DNA from: Nocardioides sp. Root190
GTDB lineage: Bacteria > Actinomycetota > Actinomycetes > Propionibacteriales > Nocardioidaceae
NCBI RefSeq assembly: GCF_001428565.1
Contig: NZ_LMIA01000010.1
Coordinates: forward strand, 573,396-616,798
Length of the DNA stretch: 43,403 nucleotides
Direction of reading: 5' to 3'
Both the position numbers and the translations under genes were made by a program. The notes below the pieces were generated by a model. The model was given only the letters and a program-made list of their open reading frames with translations. It had not been told where the DNA came from and did not search any database. Position 1 is the first letter of the stretch. Every line of letters begins with the position of its first letter. Below, one piece after another: positions 7,974-16,807 of the stretch.

Positions 7974-8562
7974 GACACTGCTGACCACGAGGTCCCACCG
8001 ACCCCTGATCGCCGGCTCCGCCGTCGCGGCCTGCGGACTGCTCCTCGCCGCCTGCGGTGGCGAGGACGTCGGCGCGAAGCCCGACCTCCCGACCGAGCCA
8101 CCGGCGCTGTGGAACCCGTGCGACGCGCTCTCGACGGACTTCGTCAAGAAGGAGTTCGGCGCGACCACCACCAAGAACACCGGCTCGTTGACCGCCCCCG
8201 ACTGCCGGTTCGCGCCGGCCGCCGGTTCGGGCGAACCCGCGTTGACGGCCAACTACCAGCTCTTCAGCGGCACCCTCGACGACTTCTGGAAGCAGATGGG
8301 GCAGACCGAGGACGCCGACGTGCGCACTCCCGAGGTGCCGGGCGCCGACGACGCCCGGATCGTCGTGGCCGCCGAGAAGGACCAGCTCTACGTCACCGGG
8401 TTCGTGCAGAACGGCGCACTGTTCGAGGTCGTCAACGTCGTCGACCCGGCGCCGTACGACGTGGAGCTCGCGGTGCGCGGCACCGAGGCCACCCTCGCGG
8501 CACTCTCGGCTCACGCCGACGACAACAGTGCCGGCGATCCGGCCGCGACCCCTACGGGCTGA
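7966..8562 (+). CDS. DUF3558-like exported lipoprotein
   Basis: 198 residues. The signal peptide has a hydrophobic core followed by a lipobox (LLLAACGG, Cys at about 28), so it should be lipid-anchored outside the membrane. The mature part (LWNPCDALSTDFVKKEFGA ... DCRF ... ELAVRGTEATLAAL) follows the DUF3558 pattern found in actinobacterial LprB/LprC-type lipoproteins, including the paired cysteines. The TTG start at 7966 has GAAGGGAG upstream and overlaps the kinase stop, suggesting translational coupling. The gene overlaps the convergent pabB by 11 bp. It may feed information to the adjacent kinase (inference). Confidence 0.82.
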   Translation: MPRTLLTTRSHRPLIAGSAVAACGLLLAACGGEDVGAKPDLPTEPPALWNPCDALSTDFVKKEFGATTTKNTGSLTAPDCRFAPAAGSGEPALTANYQLFSGTLDDFWKQMGQTEDADVRTPEVPGADDARIVVAAEKDQLYVTGFVQNGALFEVVNVVDPAPYDVELAVRGTEATLAALSAHADDNSAGDPAATPTG

Positions 8563-9844
8563 CGGCCTGCAGCAGGCGAGCGGCCTTCCAGCGGGTCTCG
8601 TCCCACTCCTCGTCGGCGTCGCTGGCGACGGTGATGCCACCGCCCGTGCCGAGCAGGTAGTCCTCGCCGGCGCTCAGCAGCGACCGGATGATGACGCCGA
8701 GGTCGGCCCGCCCGTCGCCGGAGATCCAGCCGAAGGCTCCGCTGTAGGCACCGCGGGGTGTCGCCTCGACCTCCTCGATGATCTGCATCGTGCGCAGCTT
8801 GGGCGCGCCCGTCATCGAGCCGGCGGGGAAGAGCGCGCGCAGGGCACCCAGCGTCGAGACGTCGTCGCGCAGGCGTCCGCGCACCGTGGAGACCAGCTGG
8901 TGGACCGAGGGGTAGGACTCGACGTCCATCAGCGTGGGGACGTCGACCGACCCGACCTCGCAGACCGTCGCGAGGTCGTTGCGGAGCAGGTCGACGATCA
9001 TCAGGTTCTCGGAGCGGTACTTCGGGTCGGCGGCCAGCCGGTCGCGGGCCGCGTCGTCCTCGGCCGGGGTGACGCCACGGGGGGTCGTGCCCTTGATCGG
9101 CTTCGTCTCGAGCATCCGGTCCTCGGTGACCAGGGCGTAGCGCTCGGGTGAGGAGCTGAGCAGCCAGGCGCGGGCACCGTCGACGTCGTGCTGCAGGAAA
9201 CCCGCATACGGAGCGGGATTCACCGCCCGGAGCCGGAGGTAGGCGGCCGCCGGGCTGAGCGTGCTCGGCGTCCTGGTGCGGTAGGTCAGGTTGACCTCGT
9301 AGGAGTTGCCCGCGTGGAGGTGCTCCTGGACGCGGTCGAAGGCAGCGGCGTAGTCGGCAGGCGTGTCGATCTCGCCGACCGATGTCGTCGCCCCGGTCGC
9401 CGCCGGCGCGAGCACCGGGTGGTCGTACTCCCGCAGGTGCGAGGGGCGCAGCCACACGGCGTCGGGGAGGTCGGGGTCCGGACGGGCCGGGAGATCCGGC
9501 CTCGCGGCGTACCCGAAGTAGCCGAACCACTGGTCGCTGCGTCGGCCCGCGGCGAGCTCGGCCTCGAGCACGACGAACGGGTCGTCGCCGACCACGACCG
9601 AGGTGCCCCCGCTGTGCCGCGTCACCTCGTGGGCGGCCGCGTCGTAGCTGATCGAGACGTCGTCGTCCTCGAGCCAGCCCAGGATGGAGCGACGGCGAGA
9701 CCAGTCCCGTGCGCCACCGCCATCGAGCCACACGCAGCGGGAGTGTCGCGACTGCAACCGGGCGAACGCCTCGGCCGGATCGCCCTGGGTCACCACGGCG
9801 TCACCATCAGCGGTGACCGAGGAAGTTCGCGACGAGCCGGGCAC
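8552..9844 (-). CDS. pabB: Aminodeoxychorismate synthase component I
   Basis: 430-residue chorismate-binding enzyme that aminates chorismate to 4-amino-4-deoxychorismate for folate, using ammonia from PabA. The motif PIKGTTPRG has the lysine typical of PabB, where TrpE usually has PIAGT. GNSYEVNLTYRT, PAGSMTGAPK and GAYSGAFGW are also diagnostic. The GTG at 9844 gives a 38-bp overlap with pabA; GTGs 48 and 51 nt further in (MTQGDPAEAFARLQ) are equally plausible starts. It is the third gene of a minus-strand operon. No pabC lyase gene is visible. Confidence 0.88.
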   Translation of the reverse strand: MPGSSRTSSVTADGDAVVTQGDPAEAFARLQSRHSRCVWLDGGGARDWSRRRSILGWLEDDDVSISYDAAAHEVTRHSGGTSVVVGDDPFVVLEAELAAGRRSDQWFGYFGYAARPDLPARPDPDLPDAVWLRPSHLREYDHPVLAPAATGATTSVGEIDTPADYAAAFDRVQEHLHAGNSYEVNLTYRTRTPSTLSPAAAYLRLRAVNPAPYAGFLQHDVDGARAWLLSSSPERYALVTEDRMLETKPIKGTTPRGVTPAEDDAARDRLAADPKYRSENLMIVDLLRNDLATVCEVGSVDVPTLMDVESYPSVHQLVSTVRGRLRDDVSTLGALRALFPAGSMTGAPKLRTMQIIEEVEATPRGAYSGAFGWISGDGRADLGVIIRSLLSAGEDYLLGTGGGITVASDADEEWDETRWKAARLLQAVSP

Positions 9845-10379
9845 CGTGCTCGGTGAGCACCGACTCGGGATGGAACTGGACGCCCATGATGGGCAGCGTC
9901 ACGTGTTCCACGGCCATGGTCAACCCGGAGTGCGCGTCGCGTGCCGTCGGCCGCAGCACGTCGGGCAGCTCGAGCGCCGCGAGCGAGTGGTAGCGGACTG
10001 CGGAGAACCCGTCCGGGACTGTCTCGAACAGGCCGGTCCCGTCGTGCCTGATCTCGGCGGTGACGCCGTGCCCGGGCGGCACCCGGTCCACCGTCCCGCC
10101 GTACGCCGTGACGATGCCCTGCATGCCGAGGCAGACCCCGAGCACCGGGCGGGTGCCCGCGAGGATCACCTCACGCCCGACCGCGAAGTCCTGCTCCACG
10201 GCGGGGTTCCCGGGCCCGGGCGAGAGGACGACGAAGTCGTGGGCGAGCACCTCGGCCGCCGACACCTCGTCGTGCTGGACGACCGTGGGGAGCACGCCCG
10301 TCACGCCGGCGACGAGGTGGACGAGGTTCCAGGTGTAGGAGTCGTGGTGGTCGACGACCACGACGTCCGGCCAGGTCAC
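9807..10379 (-). CDS. pabA: Glutamine amidotransferase component of aminodeoxychorismate/anthranilate synthase
   Basis: 190-residue class I glutamine amidotransferase that supplies ammonia to a chorismate-aminating partner. It begins VVVVDHHDSYTWNLVHL, has the oxyanion motif LSPGPGNP, the nucleophile Cys in GVCLGMQG and the His-Glu pair in GVQFHPESVLTEHG. The GTG at 10379 shares the tetranucleotide GTGA with the stop of the upstream synthase gene, a strong reason for this start. A longer upstream extension is only the reverse reading of the synthase C-terminus. The likely partner is the PabB encoded next. Confidence 0.9.
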   Translation of the reverse strand: MTWPDVVVVDHHDSYTWNLVHLVAGVTGVLPTVVQHDEVSAAEVLAHDFVVLSPGPGNPAVEQDFAVGREVILAGTRPVLGVCLGMQGIVTAYGGTVDRVPPGHGVTAEIRHDGTGLFETVPDGFSAVRYHSLAALELPDVLRPTARDAHSGLTMAVEHVTLPIMGVQFHPESVLTEHGARLVANFLGHR

Positions 10380-12292
10380 AGCAGGACCGCGGACACCAGG
10401 TCGTGGATGATCTCGAAGCCGTGCTCGGTCAGGATCGACTCGGCATGGAACTGGACGCCGCGGTAGTGCGGGCCGGCGAGTGCGTTGATGTCGCCGGTCC
10501 CGGGATCGGCGTCGACGGTGACGCCGTCGGGGAGGGCATCGCCGTCGGCGACCCGACCGACGAAGGTGTTGTAGAAGCCGACCCGCTGCGGCCGACCCTC
10601 GAGCGTGACCGAGGCCTGCGTGCCCTGGAAGACGATGTCCTTGTAGGCGAGCGGGATGCCGAGGTTGTGGCACAGCGCCTGGTGGCCCAGGCAGATCGCG
10701 AGGAACGGGCGCTCGTCGGCGAGCAGGCTCGCGACGGCGGCGCGCAGCTTGGCCATCTTGGGGTCGGTGTCGTCGCGCGGGTCGCCGGGACCGGGGCCGA
10801 CGATGACGAGGTCGTCGCCGTCGAGCGCCCCGGCGACGTACTCCTCGTGGCGCACGACGCGGCTGCTCATGCCCATCCGGGTGAGCATGTGGCGCAGCAT
10901 GTTCACGAAGTCGTCCTCGCCGTCGAGGATGACGGCGGACTTCCCGATCAGGCGCGGGTCGACCGGCGTGCCCGCTTGGTCGGCGAGCCAGAAGCCGGAG
11001 AGGCGGTTGTTGCGGCTGCCGAGGCTGATCAGGACCTCCTCGTCGGCGACGAGGGTGGCGATGTCCGCGCTCGGCACGGGCGCCGGGGGCACGAGTCCGA
11101 AGGCGGAGAGGATGCCGCCGGCCTTGGCGTGCGTCTCGGCGACCTCGTAGACCGGGTCGGAGTCGCGTACGAGCGTGGCACCTGCGGTGACCTTGAGGTT
11201 GCCGTCGAGGTCGACGTCGGCGGTGCGCAGGATGATCGGGCTGTCGAGGACCGGCTCACCGGCGTCGTCGCGTCCGAACAGGGCCAGTGCAGAGGCGTAG
11301 TAGCCGCGACCCTCGGGCTCGTACTGCTTGATCAGCCGGCAGGCGTTCTCGACCGGCGACCCGGTCACCGTGGCGGCGTACATCGTGTCGCGCAGCACCT
11401 CACGGACGTCGCGGCTGGTGCGGCCGGCGAGGAGGTACTCGGTGTGGATGAGATGGGTCATCGGCTTGAGGAACGGGCCGAGCACCTGGCCACCCTCGGT
11501 GCAGATGTCGCACATCATCTTGAGCTCTTCGTCGACGACCATGAAGAGCTCGTAGATCTCCTTCTCGTCCTTGAGGAACTCCCGCATCCGCGCCTCGGTG
11601 CTGCGCGTCTCGCCGGCGGGCGGGCGCAGGTGGAAGGTGCCGGAGATGGGGTTCATGCGTACGTCGCCGCCGTGGACCGACACGTGCCGCTCGGGGCTCG
11701 CGCCGATCAGGAAGCGGTCGCCGGTGAAGAACACGAAGGTCCAGTAGGCGCCGCGCTCGCGCTCCAGCAGTCGACGGAACACCGACAGTGCGACGTCGGC
11801 GCCGAAGTCCGCGACGACCGCGCGGTAGTTGCGGCCGATGACGAGGTTGGCGCCCTCGCCCTGGCCGATCTCCTCCTCGATGATCGAGGCGGCGATCTTG
11901 GCGTACTCGTCGTCGTCGGTCTCGAAGGCGCCGCGGTCGGTGAACTCGACCGGCACCTCGTCGATCGCCGCGACGACGTCGGCCACGGAGAACTCGTGCT
12001 CCTCGGTCACGTCGACCACGACGAGCGGGGTGCCGTCGTCGTGGGCCTCGAACCCGCGCTCGCTGACCTGACGGAAGGGCACCGCGACCAGTCGGTCGCA
12101 GAGGTGGCCCGGCTCGGGAACGCCCGTCTCGAGGGGGATGTCCAGGATCGACTCGACGACGCTGCGGGTCCCGCCGAGCACGCCGACGGTGTCGCGATCG
12201 CCCGCCCGCGTGGAGCGCCGGATGATCGCCCACGCCTCGTGCCCCTGGATGGCCGCGATGGCTTCCCGGGCAGTGAGGCGCTGTTCAGTCAT
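10376..12292 (-). CDS. Fused chorismate-utilising synthase/amidotransferase (PhzE-like ADIC synthase or TrpEG-type anthranilate synthase)
   Basis: 638 residues, two domains. The chorismate-binding domain (about 1-420) carries NPISGTFHLRPPAGET, TVTGSPVENACRLIKQYE and GYYASALALFG. The class I amidotransferase domain (about 435-636) carries VGPGPGDPRDD, nucleophile C534 in AICLGHQALC and GVQFHAESILTEHG. Length and domain order match PhzE, which makes 2-amino-2-deoxyisochorismate, and the fused TrpEG of Streptomyces, which makes anthranilate; sequence alone does not separate them here. It is the first gene of the operon with pabA and pabB. The ATG at 12292 is supported by a TAGGCT hexamer 6 nt upstream. 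No phenazine (phzD/F/G) or trp genes are nearby. Confidence 0.85.
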   Translation of the reverse strand: MTEQRLTAREAIAAIQGHEAWAIIRRSTRAGDRDTVGVLGGTRSVVESILDIPLETGVPEPGHLCDRLVAVPFRQVSERGFEAHDDGTPLVVVDVTEEHEFSVADVVAAIDEVPVEFTDRGAFETDDDEYAKIAASIIEEEIGQGEGANLVIGRNYRAVVADFGADVALSVFRRLLERERGAYWTFVFFTGDRFLIGASPERHVSVHGGDVRMNPISGTFHLRPPAGETRSTEARMREFLKDEKEIYELFMVVDEELKMMCDICTEGGQVLGPFLKPMTHLIHTEYLLAGRTSRDVREVLRDTMYAATVTGSPVENACRLIKQYEPEGRGYYASALALFGRDDAGEPVLDSPIILRTADVDLDGNLKVTAGATLVRDSDPVYEVAETHAKAGGILSAFGLVPPAPVPSADIATLVADEEVLISLGSRNNRLSGFWLADQAGTPVDPRLIGKSAVILDGEDDFVNMLRHMLTRMGMSSRVVRHEEYVAGALDGDDLVIVGPGPGDPRDDTDPKMAKLRAAVASLLADERPFLAICLGHQALCHNLGIPLAYKDIVFQGTQASVTLEGRPQRVGFYNTFVGRVADGDALPDGVTVDADPGTGDINALAGPHYRGVQFHAESILTEHGFEIIHDLVSAVLL

Positions 12293-12298
12293 GGGCGC

Positions 12299-12304
12299 AG
12301 CCTA
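12299..12304 (-). promoter_or_regulatory. Candidate -10 (TAGGCT) for the chorismate operon
   Basis: Read on the minus strand, TAGGCT-gcgccc-ATG places the hexamer 6 nt before the start at 12292, consistent with a leaderless mRNA. The 81-bp spacer otherwise shows only a weak GGGC/GCCC hairpin. Confidence 0.4.
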
Positions 12305-12373
12305 TTCGGCGAGGTACCTGAGGCGCCGGGCAGTTTCGCCCTTCAGAATCCTTCGGCCCGCGAGCAGCCGACG

Positions 12374-14059
12374 CTACCGGGCCTTCAGGTATTTCCGGCT
12401 GCGGCTCGTGGCCGAGGCCGTCGCGTCCACGTAACCGTCGCGAATCAGTCGGCGGAGCACTGGCCGAAGGCCTCCTGGGGTACGCCCGAGTGTTGCTGCC
12501 AACTCATGAATGTCGATGGGGTTGTCGAAGGACAATGCCTCGATGATGTCGGTGTCCGAGCGACGAAGCGTCGGCTCGTCGCTCCACAACTCGTAGTCTT
12601 CGACATCGACCTGCCGTAACAGTCCCCTGTTGGCAAGGTCGTTCAGAAGCACTCGCGCCTCGTCCGAATCGATTCGAAGAAGCGTTCGGATTCCCGCGAC
12701 GCCAACTCGACCCTCCCTTCGAGCGACCAACAGAGCAGCATCGTCGTAGGCACTCAACGGGCCGTTGCTGAGTTCAGCCAACCACGAACGCAGCGCAGGG
12801 ACTTCAGTTCCGTGACGGCGCAGCTCCACGCTCACCTGATCGGGAGTGACGCGGAAGCGCGGCCGATCCAGGGCGTGCGCCTCCATCTCATGAACCATCA
12901 TCTTGATGCCGCCTCCCTGACCTTCGACGGTGACTCCCGCGCCCTCTGCAACGGGTACCGCCTGGAGGAGTTGCATCAGGGTCTGGTTACGACATCTCGA
13001 AATGCCGTCGTCCAAGCTCTCGAGAGTCTTGCCACCCCACAGGCCTCCGGGGTTCGTGACAACCACCCGGTCCGGATACACGTCGACAGTCACGGGCTGT
13101 CCTTGGAACATCTCGTGGTACTCCCGATGGACGACGGCGTTCGCAATCGCCTCACGGAGGACCTCCTGCGGGATCTCCAGGTGATCGACACGCGCGCTGC
13201 CGTCGACCGTCGAGTACACGCGGAGGTTCCGCGCGGTCGCCGTGACAGCTTGGTCGATCGCTTCTGCCAAGGGGCCGTCGCACAGGCTTCTGTCGAGGAA
13301 ACGAAATCTCTCCCCAGGAGCCGACTTCTCGTTGCTCGGGTGCACTGCGACGTCGATGATGAACCGAGGAAAGAACTGCTGTGGGTAAGAACCCACCACC
13401 AGCAGTCCAGCGAGCCGTACCTGACCGTCCTTCGTGAGGACATTGAGTCGGGCAAGCTGCTCTGCTCGACCAGCGGCGCCACGGAGTGCCTTGGAGCCCT
13501 TCCGCCGTGAGAGCAGTGCTTCAATCAAGCCTTCTTCCAAGTCGTCGACATCGGCCTCAGGTACGGAGCGTCGGTCCGTGTTCTGGGATGTGAGGGCGAC
13601 CTGCATCTCGAAGATCTCGGTAGGAGACAACCGGATGTCCTTGTCGTCCACTCGTTTGTAGCTGCCGCCCTGCACCCCCTTGGCGCGCACGTAGCACGGC
13701 TTGCTGCCGAGGTCGTTCTCCGCAATCTCGATGACGAGAATCGGTGCGCCCTCCACCTCCCCCCGGCTGATGACATAGGTCGGTGCGCTGACGAGTCGCC
13801 CAGCACCGCCACCATCCCCTATGCCCTCGACGAACTGGTCGCGAATTCGATCTGGATCGAAGCCGTGGATCGGCTCGAACCCCGCTTCCTCACTGAGGCC
13901 CAACAGGAGAACTCCTCCCGCAGTGTTCGCGAAGGCGCTGACGGTGTCCCACACACTCGCGCCCAAGCCCACAGAACATGCCTTGACTTCGCACAGTGAG
14001 TCGTCATTGCACTGAAAACGAAGGCGGCGCACGGTCGCCGTCAGTGCTTCGGGGGTCAT
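12374..14059 (-). CDS. AlbA_2/Schlafen-like ATP-binding transcriptional regulator
   Basis: 561 residues. The N-terminal region (about 15-150: CEVKACSVG, VSAFANTAGGVLLLGLSE, YVRAKGVQGGSYKRVD) matches the AlbA_2 (Schlafen/divergent AAA) domain. A middle GHKL-type HATPase_c_4 region is marked by EVLREAIANAVVHREYHE and VVVTNPGGLWGG. The C-terminus (about 500-561, IDIHELAATLGRTPGGLRPV) looks like a winged helix. Such proteins are predicted ATP-dependent regulators, several linked to mobile or defence DNA; the actual role here is unknown. Its codon use and GC are visibly lower than its neighbours, suggesting acquisition. The ATG at 14059 is preferred over the adjoining GTG at 14062. It lies behind nested inverted repeats. 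Confidence 0.85.
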   Translation of the reverse strand: MTPEALTATVRRLRFQCNDDSLCEVKACSVGLGASVWDTVSAFANTAGGVLLLGLSEEAGFEPIHGFDPDRIRDQFVEGIGDGGGAGRLVSAPTYVISRGEVEGAPILVIEIAENDLGSKPCYVRAKGVQGGSYKRVDDKDIRLSPTEIFEMQVALTSQNTDRRSVPEADVDDLEEGLIEALLSRRKGSKALRGAAGRAEQLARLNVLTKDGQVRLAGLLVVGSYPQQFFPRFIIDVAVHPSNEKSAPGERFRFLDRSLCDGPLAEAIDQAVTATARNLRVYSTVDGSARVDHLEIPQEVLREAIANAVVHREYHEMFQGQPVTVDVYPDRVVVTNPGGLWGGKTLESLDDGISRCRNQTLMQLLQAVPVAEGAGVTVEGQGGGIKMMVHEMEAHALDRPRFRVTPDQVSVELRRHGTEVPALRSWLAELSNGPLSAYDDAALLVARREGRVGVAGIRTLLRIDSDEARVLLNDLANRGLLRQVDVEDYELWSDEPTLRRSDTDIIEALSFDNPIDIHELAATLGRTPGGLRPVLRRLIRDGYVDATASATSRSRKYLKAR

Positions 14060-14094
14060 CACACGAGTTCCGATCCGTCTCAGTGAATATTCTT

Positions 14095-14141
14095 ACTTCT
14101 CAGTGTAGTTCAGTGTTCTTCACTGAAGAACACTGAGAAGT
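14095..14141. promoter_or_regulatory. Nested perfect inverted repeats (operator-like) upstream of the AlbA_2 gene
   Basis: Outer arms ACTTCTCAGTG (14095-14105) and CACTGAGAAGT (14131-14141) are perfect 11-bp inverted repeats. Within them, 14110-14136 is a perfect palindrome of 13-bp arms around a single central base (left arm TCAGTGTTCTTCA). The arms share CAGTG/CACTG, so alternative foldings compete. Another TCTCAGTG occurs at 14078-14085. The stretch is AT-rich for this DNA and lies 36-82 bp before the AlbA_2 start and 13-59 bp after the TPR-CHAT stop. Autoregulation by the AlbA_2 protein is the likeliest role; a terminator for the TPR-CHAT gene is possible. Confidence 0.7.
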
Positions 14142-14153
14142 GGTTCGTTGCGC

Positions 14154-16691
14154 TCAGACGCCGAGGGCGAGGAAGGCGGCGGCGGTCCCGGGGGCGACCG
14201 GGTCCCCGGACGCTGCCCGACGGACGTCGAGGAGGGCCGTGGCGGGGTCCTTCCCGGCGGCGAGCGCGTCGTGGAGGACGAGCATCAGGTCCGCGGTGGC
14301 GGCGTCGTTGACCTCGGCGACGCTGCTGACCAGCCCGGCCGTGCCGAGCGAGAACAGCGCGGAGGCGAGGCCCAGCAGCTCCTCCGCCCCGACGGGGGCC
14401 AGGACGCCCGACTCACAGGCCGAGAGCACGACGCGGTACGGCGCCCGGCGCACCCGCTCGAGGTCGTGCACCGTCAACGGGCCGTCCGCCAGGTCGAGGG
14501 AGGAGAACAGCGGGCTGTCGGCGCGGAAGTGGCCGTGCGCGGCGAGGTGGACCAGGTCGGCGCCGTCGAGCTGGGCGAGCACCTGCTCGAGGGTGGCGTC
14601 CGGGCCGGTGAGCAGGGCGGCGCCGACGTGGCGGTCGGCCAGCACCGGCACCTCCGCGCCACCGGTGGCCAGCCCGGGGCCGCTGACCAGGATCGTCCGA
14701 CGGCGGGGCGCGGGCGGCCGCGGTGTCGCCGACGCGCGCAGCCACTGCCCGGCGGAAGGTACGACGGAGAAGGGTCGGTCGGCGAGCGACGGGAGCAGCG
14801 ACCAGGCGAGCCCGTGCAGCCGGGCCGTCGGGGCCAGCACGACCGGACCGTCGGGAAGCAGCCCGGCGGCCTCGCCGAGGACCGCGTCCTGGAGCTGGCG
14901 GCCGAGCCCGGTCGTGTCGGCAGCGCGACCGCGGGAGATGCGACGCAGCAGCATCCCGGCCGGCCCGAGCAGCGCGGCCACCTCCGCCGTCGTACCCGCG
15001 ATCCGGCGACGGACCCTTCCGTCGTGGACGACGAGGACGTGCAGCACACCGTCGACGTCGACCAGCTCGACGAGGCACCCGTCACCGACGGCGGCGACGA
15101 CCTCGTCCGCGGCAGGCGGTCGCTGCTCGTCTGCGCTCGCGGACAATGTGTGGCTCTCCGCCCGCACCGCCCGCTCCAGCCGTCGTCGCTCGCGCTCCAG
15201 GGCGTCGGTCGCCTCGCCCTCCTGTCGCGCCTCGGCGAGCCGGCGACCGTTGTCGCGCAGCGCTGCGAGGGGAGCCGGGATCGTGGCTGCGTCGGAGGTC
15301 GCGGGAGGCTGGGCCAACGCGGTGGCCCGGGTGCGCTCACTCCAACGGAGCAGGGTGCGCGGGTCGGTCGCGGCGTGGCGCAGCGCGATCGTGGTGAGCT
15401 CGCGACCGTGCGTCGTGGCGAGCGCGCGCAGCTCGGAGGACCCGATCAGGCGGCGGTGCTCGTCGATCGCGTCGAGGCCGGAGGCGGCAGCGCGCAGGAC
15501 CCCGCCGCGGTCCCCCTTCGCCTCGCCGGCCAGGGAACGGGCGTGCCAGGCGGCGGCGCGGACGAGGGCGTTCGGGTGGCGCCGGTACGACGCCGCCTGC
15601 TCCCAGAGCGGGACGCCCTGCGCAGCCGCCAGCAGCCCACCCGCGAGCACGAGGGCCAGGGGCGCCTCGTGTGCCCTCTCCTCGTGGAGCGCGGTCGCGA
15701 CGGCGACGACTTCGCCCCGCTTCCGCAGCGCTGTTCCGGCGGAAGCGTGGGCCCGGACGGTGACGAGCCGCGCGCGCAGCTCGAACCAGTCGCGGTGCTG
15801 GCGACGGTAGGCGGTCCGCGCCGTCACGGCTGCGTCCAACGCTGCGCGCGGATCCCCCGCGCTGAGGTGCGCGGACGCGAGCTGGAGGAGGAGGTCCGCA
15901 CGGTCGACAGTGATCACCCCGGTGGCTCGCACCCGTCGCTCCAGCAGCGCGACGGCCTCGTCCGCCAGTCCCGCGGCGAGCTGGCCGGCGGCGTACACCT
16001 CGATCATCACGTCGGGCGGCTCGAGGCCTGCCGCGGCATAGGCGGCCTCCGCCCCGGCGTAGTGGCGCAGGCCGGTGGCCACGTCTCCGCGGGCGACGGC
16101 GATCTCCGCGAGGTTCTCGAGGACACCGACCCGCTCTCCCGTGGCCCCCGCCTGGGCGAACAAGCGGTCGGCGGCACGGACCTCGCGCTCCGCGGACTCG
16201 AGGTCACCGAGGTTGATCTCGATGTCGGCCAGGCAGATCCGGCCACGGGCCTCCCAGAGATCGTCCTTGCCAGCCAGGTCGCGCAGCGCCGCGCTGATGA
16301 CCGGGCGCGCCTCACCATGACGACCGAGGACCGCCAACACGTTGGCCTTGCGCATCCCCACCCTGGCGGCGAGCTCACCGCTCGAGCCCCGCAGGGCGGC
16401 ATCGAGCTCGACCAGACCTGCCCGGGTCCGCCCGGCGAGGAAGAGCGCCACGCCGTACGACGCCCGGATGTCGTGATGGCGGTCCGGGGACCCGAGCTCC
16501 TCGGCAGCCCGCATCGCCTTGCGGAAGTGGGCGAGGGCGGGTCCGGTGCGACCTTCGTCGCGGGCAACGATGCCCAGGCACTGGTGGGCCGTGGACAGGG
16601 CCGCTGCGTCGGGCCGGGCCGCCAGGACCTGCTCCGCACGTCGTCGCGCGGCGGGGGGATTGTCGACGGCCAGCGCGATCAGGTCCTCCAC
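14154..16691 (-). CDS. TPR-CHAT protein (caspase-like protease with tetratricopeptide repeats)
   Basis: 845 residues. The first ~500 are helical repeats of TPR type (for example RTGPALAHFRKAMRAAEELG and LESAEREVRAADRLFAQAG). The C-terminal CHAT domain has the caspase-like dyad: H719 in HLAAHGHF and C759 in VVLSACESG, followed by LGLASALFSLGTAGLVSSV. No signal peptide or membrane helix is seen, so it is cytoplasmic. CHAT proteins of this layout are proteases activated through their TPR region, such as Csx29. The GTG at 16691 is chosen because GCGAGG lies 5 nt upstream; a longer frame to 16817 would overlap the divergent subtilase. Divergent from the subtilase with a 116-bp spacer. Confidence 0.9.
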   Translation of the reverse strand: MEDLIALAVDNPPAARRRAEQVLAARPDAAALSTAHQCLGIVARDEGRTGPALAHFRKAMRAAEELGSPDRHHDIRASYGVALFLAGRTRAGLVELDAALRGSSGELAARVGMRKANVLAVLGRHGEARPVISAALRDLAGKDDLWEARGRICLADIEINLGDLESAEREVRAADRLFAQAGATGERVGVLENLAEIAVARGDVATGLRHYAGAEAAYAAAGLEPPDVMIEVYAAGQLAAGLADEAVALLERRVRATGVITVDRADLLLQLASAHLSAGDPRAALDAAVTARTAYRRQHRDWFELRARLVTVRAHASAGTALRKRGEVVAVATALHEERAHEAPLALVLAGGLLAAAQGVPLWEQAASYRRHPNALVRAAAWHARSLAGEAKGDRGGVLRAAASGLDAIDEHRRLIGSSELRALATTHGRELTTIALRHAATDPRTLLRWSERTRATALAQPPATSDAATIPAPLAALRDNGRRLAEARQEGEATDALERERRRLERAVRAESHTLSASADEQRPPAADEVVAAVGDGCLVELVDVDGVLHVLVVHDGRVRRRIAGTTAEVAALLGPAGMLLRRISRGRAADTTGLGRQLQDAVLGEAAGLLPDGPVVLAPTARLHGLAWSLLPSLADRPFSVVPSAGQWLRASATPRPPAPRRRTILVSGPGLATGGAEVPVLADRHVGAALLTGPDATLEQVLAQLDGADLVHLAAHGHFRADSPLFSSLDLADGPLTVHDLERVRRAPYRVVLSACESGVLAPVGAEELLGLASALFSLGTAGLVSSVAEVNDAATADLMLVLHDALAAGKDPATALLDVRRAASGDPVAPGTAAAFLALGV

Positions 16692-16807
16692 GCCAACCTC
16701 GCTCCGAACCAGCGGATCCCTTGCTTTACCGGGATTCCCGACGAGCACTACGGTAGCGCCGTCCCCACCTCGGGGTCTCTCGCTACTGCCGTGCTCCAGG
16801 AGTGGCC

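Noticed and set aside
6369..8252. A 627-residue minus-strand open frame opposite the two-component system
   Set aside because: Composition is Gly/Val/Arg/Asp-rich shadow sequence with no domain, while the plus strand encodes clear regulator and kinase motifs.
10376..12292. A phenazine biosynthesis cluster
   Set aside because: Only the PhzE-like enzyme is present; PhzB, PhzD, PhzF and PhzG homologues are absent from the window.
10403..12619. A 738-residue plus-strand open frame opposite the chorismate synthase
   Set aside because: Antisense shadow rich in Val/Asp/Glu/Arg, without recognisable motifs.
14154..16691. Interpretation as a type III-E CRISPR (Craspase) component
   Set aside because: No gRAMP/Cas7-11, Cas1 or repeat-spacer array is present in the window; only the TPR-CHAT plus sigma logic is similar.
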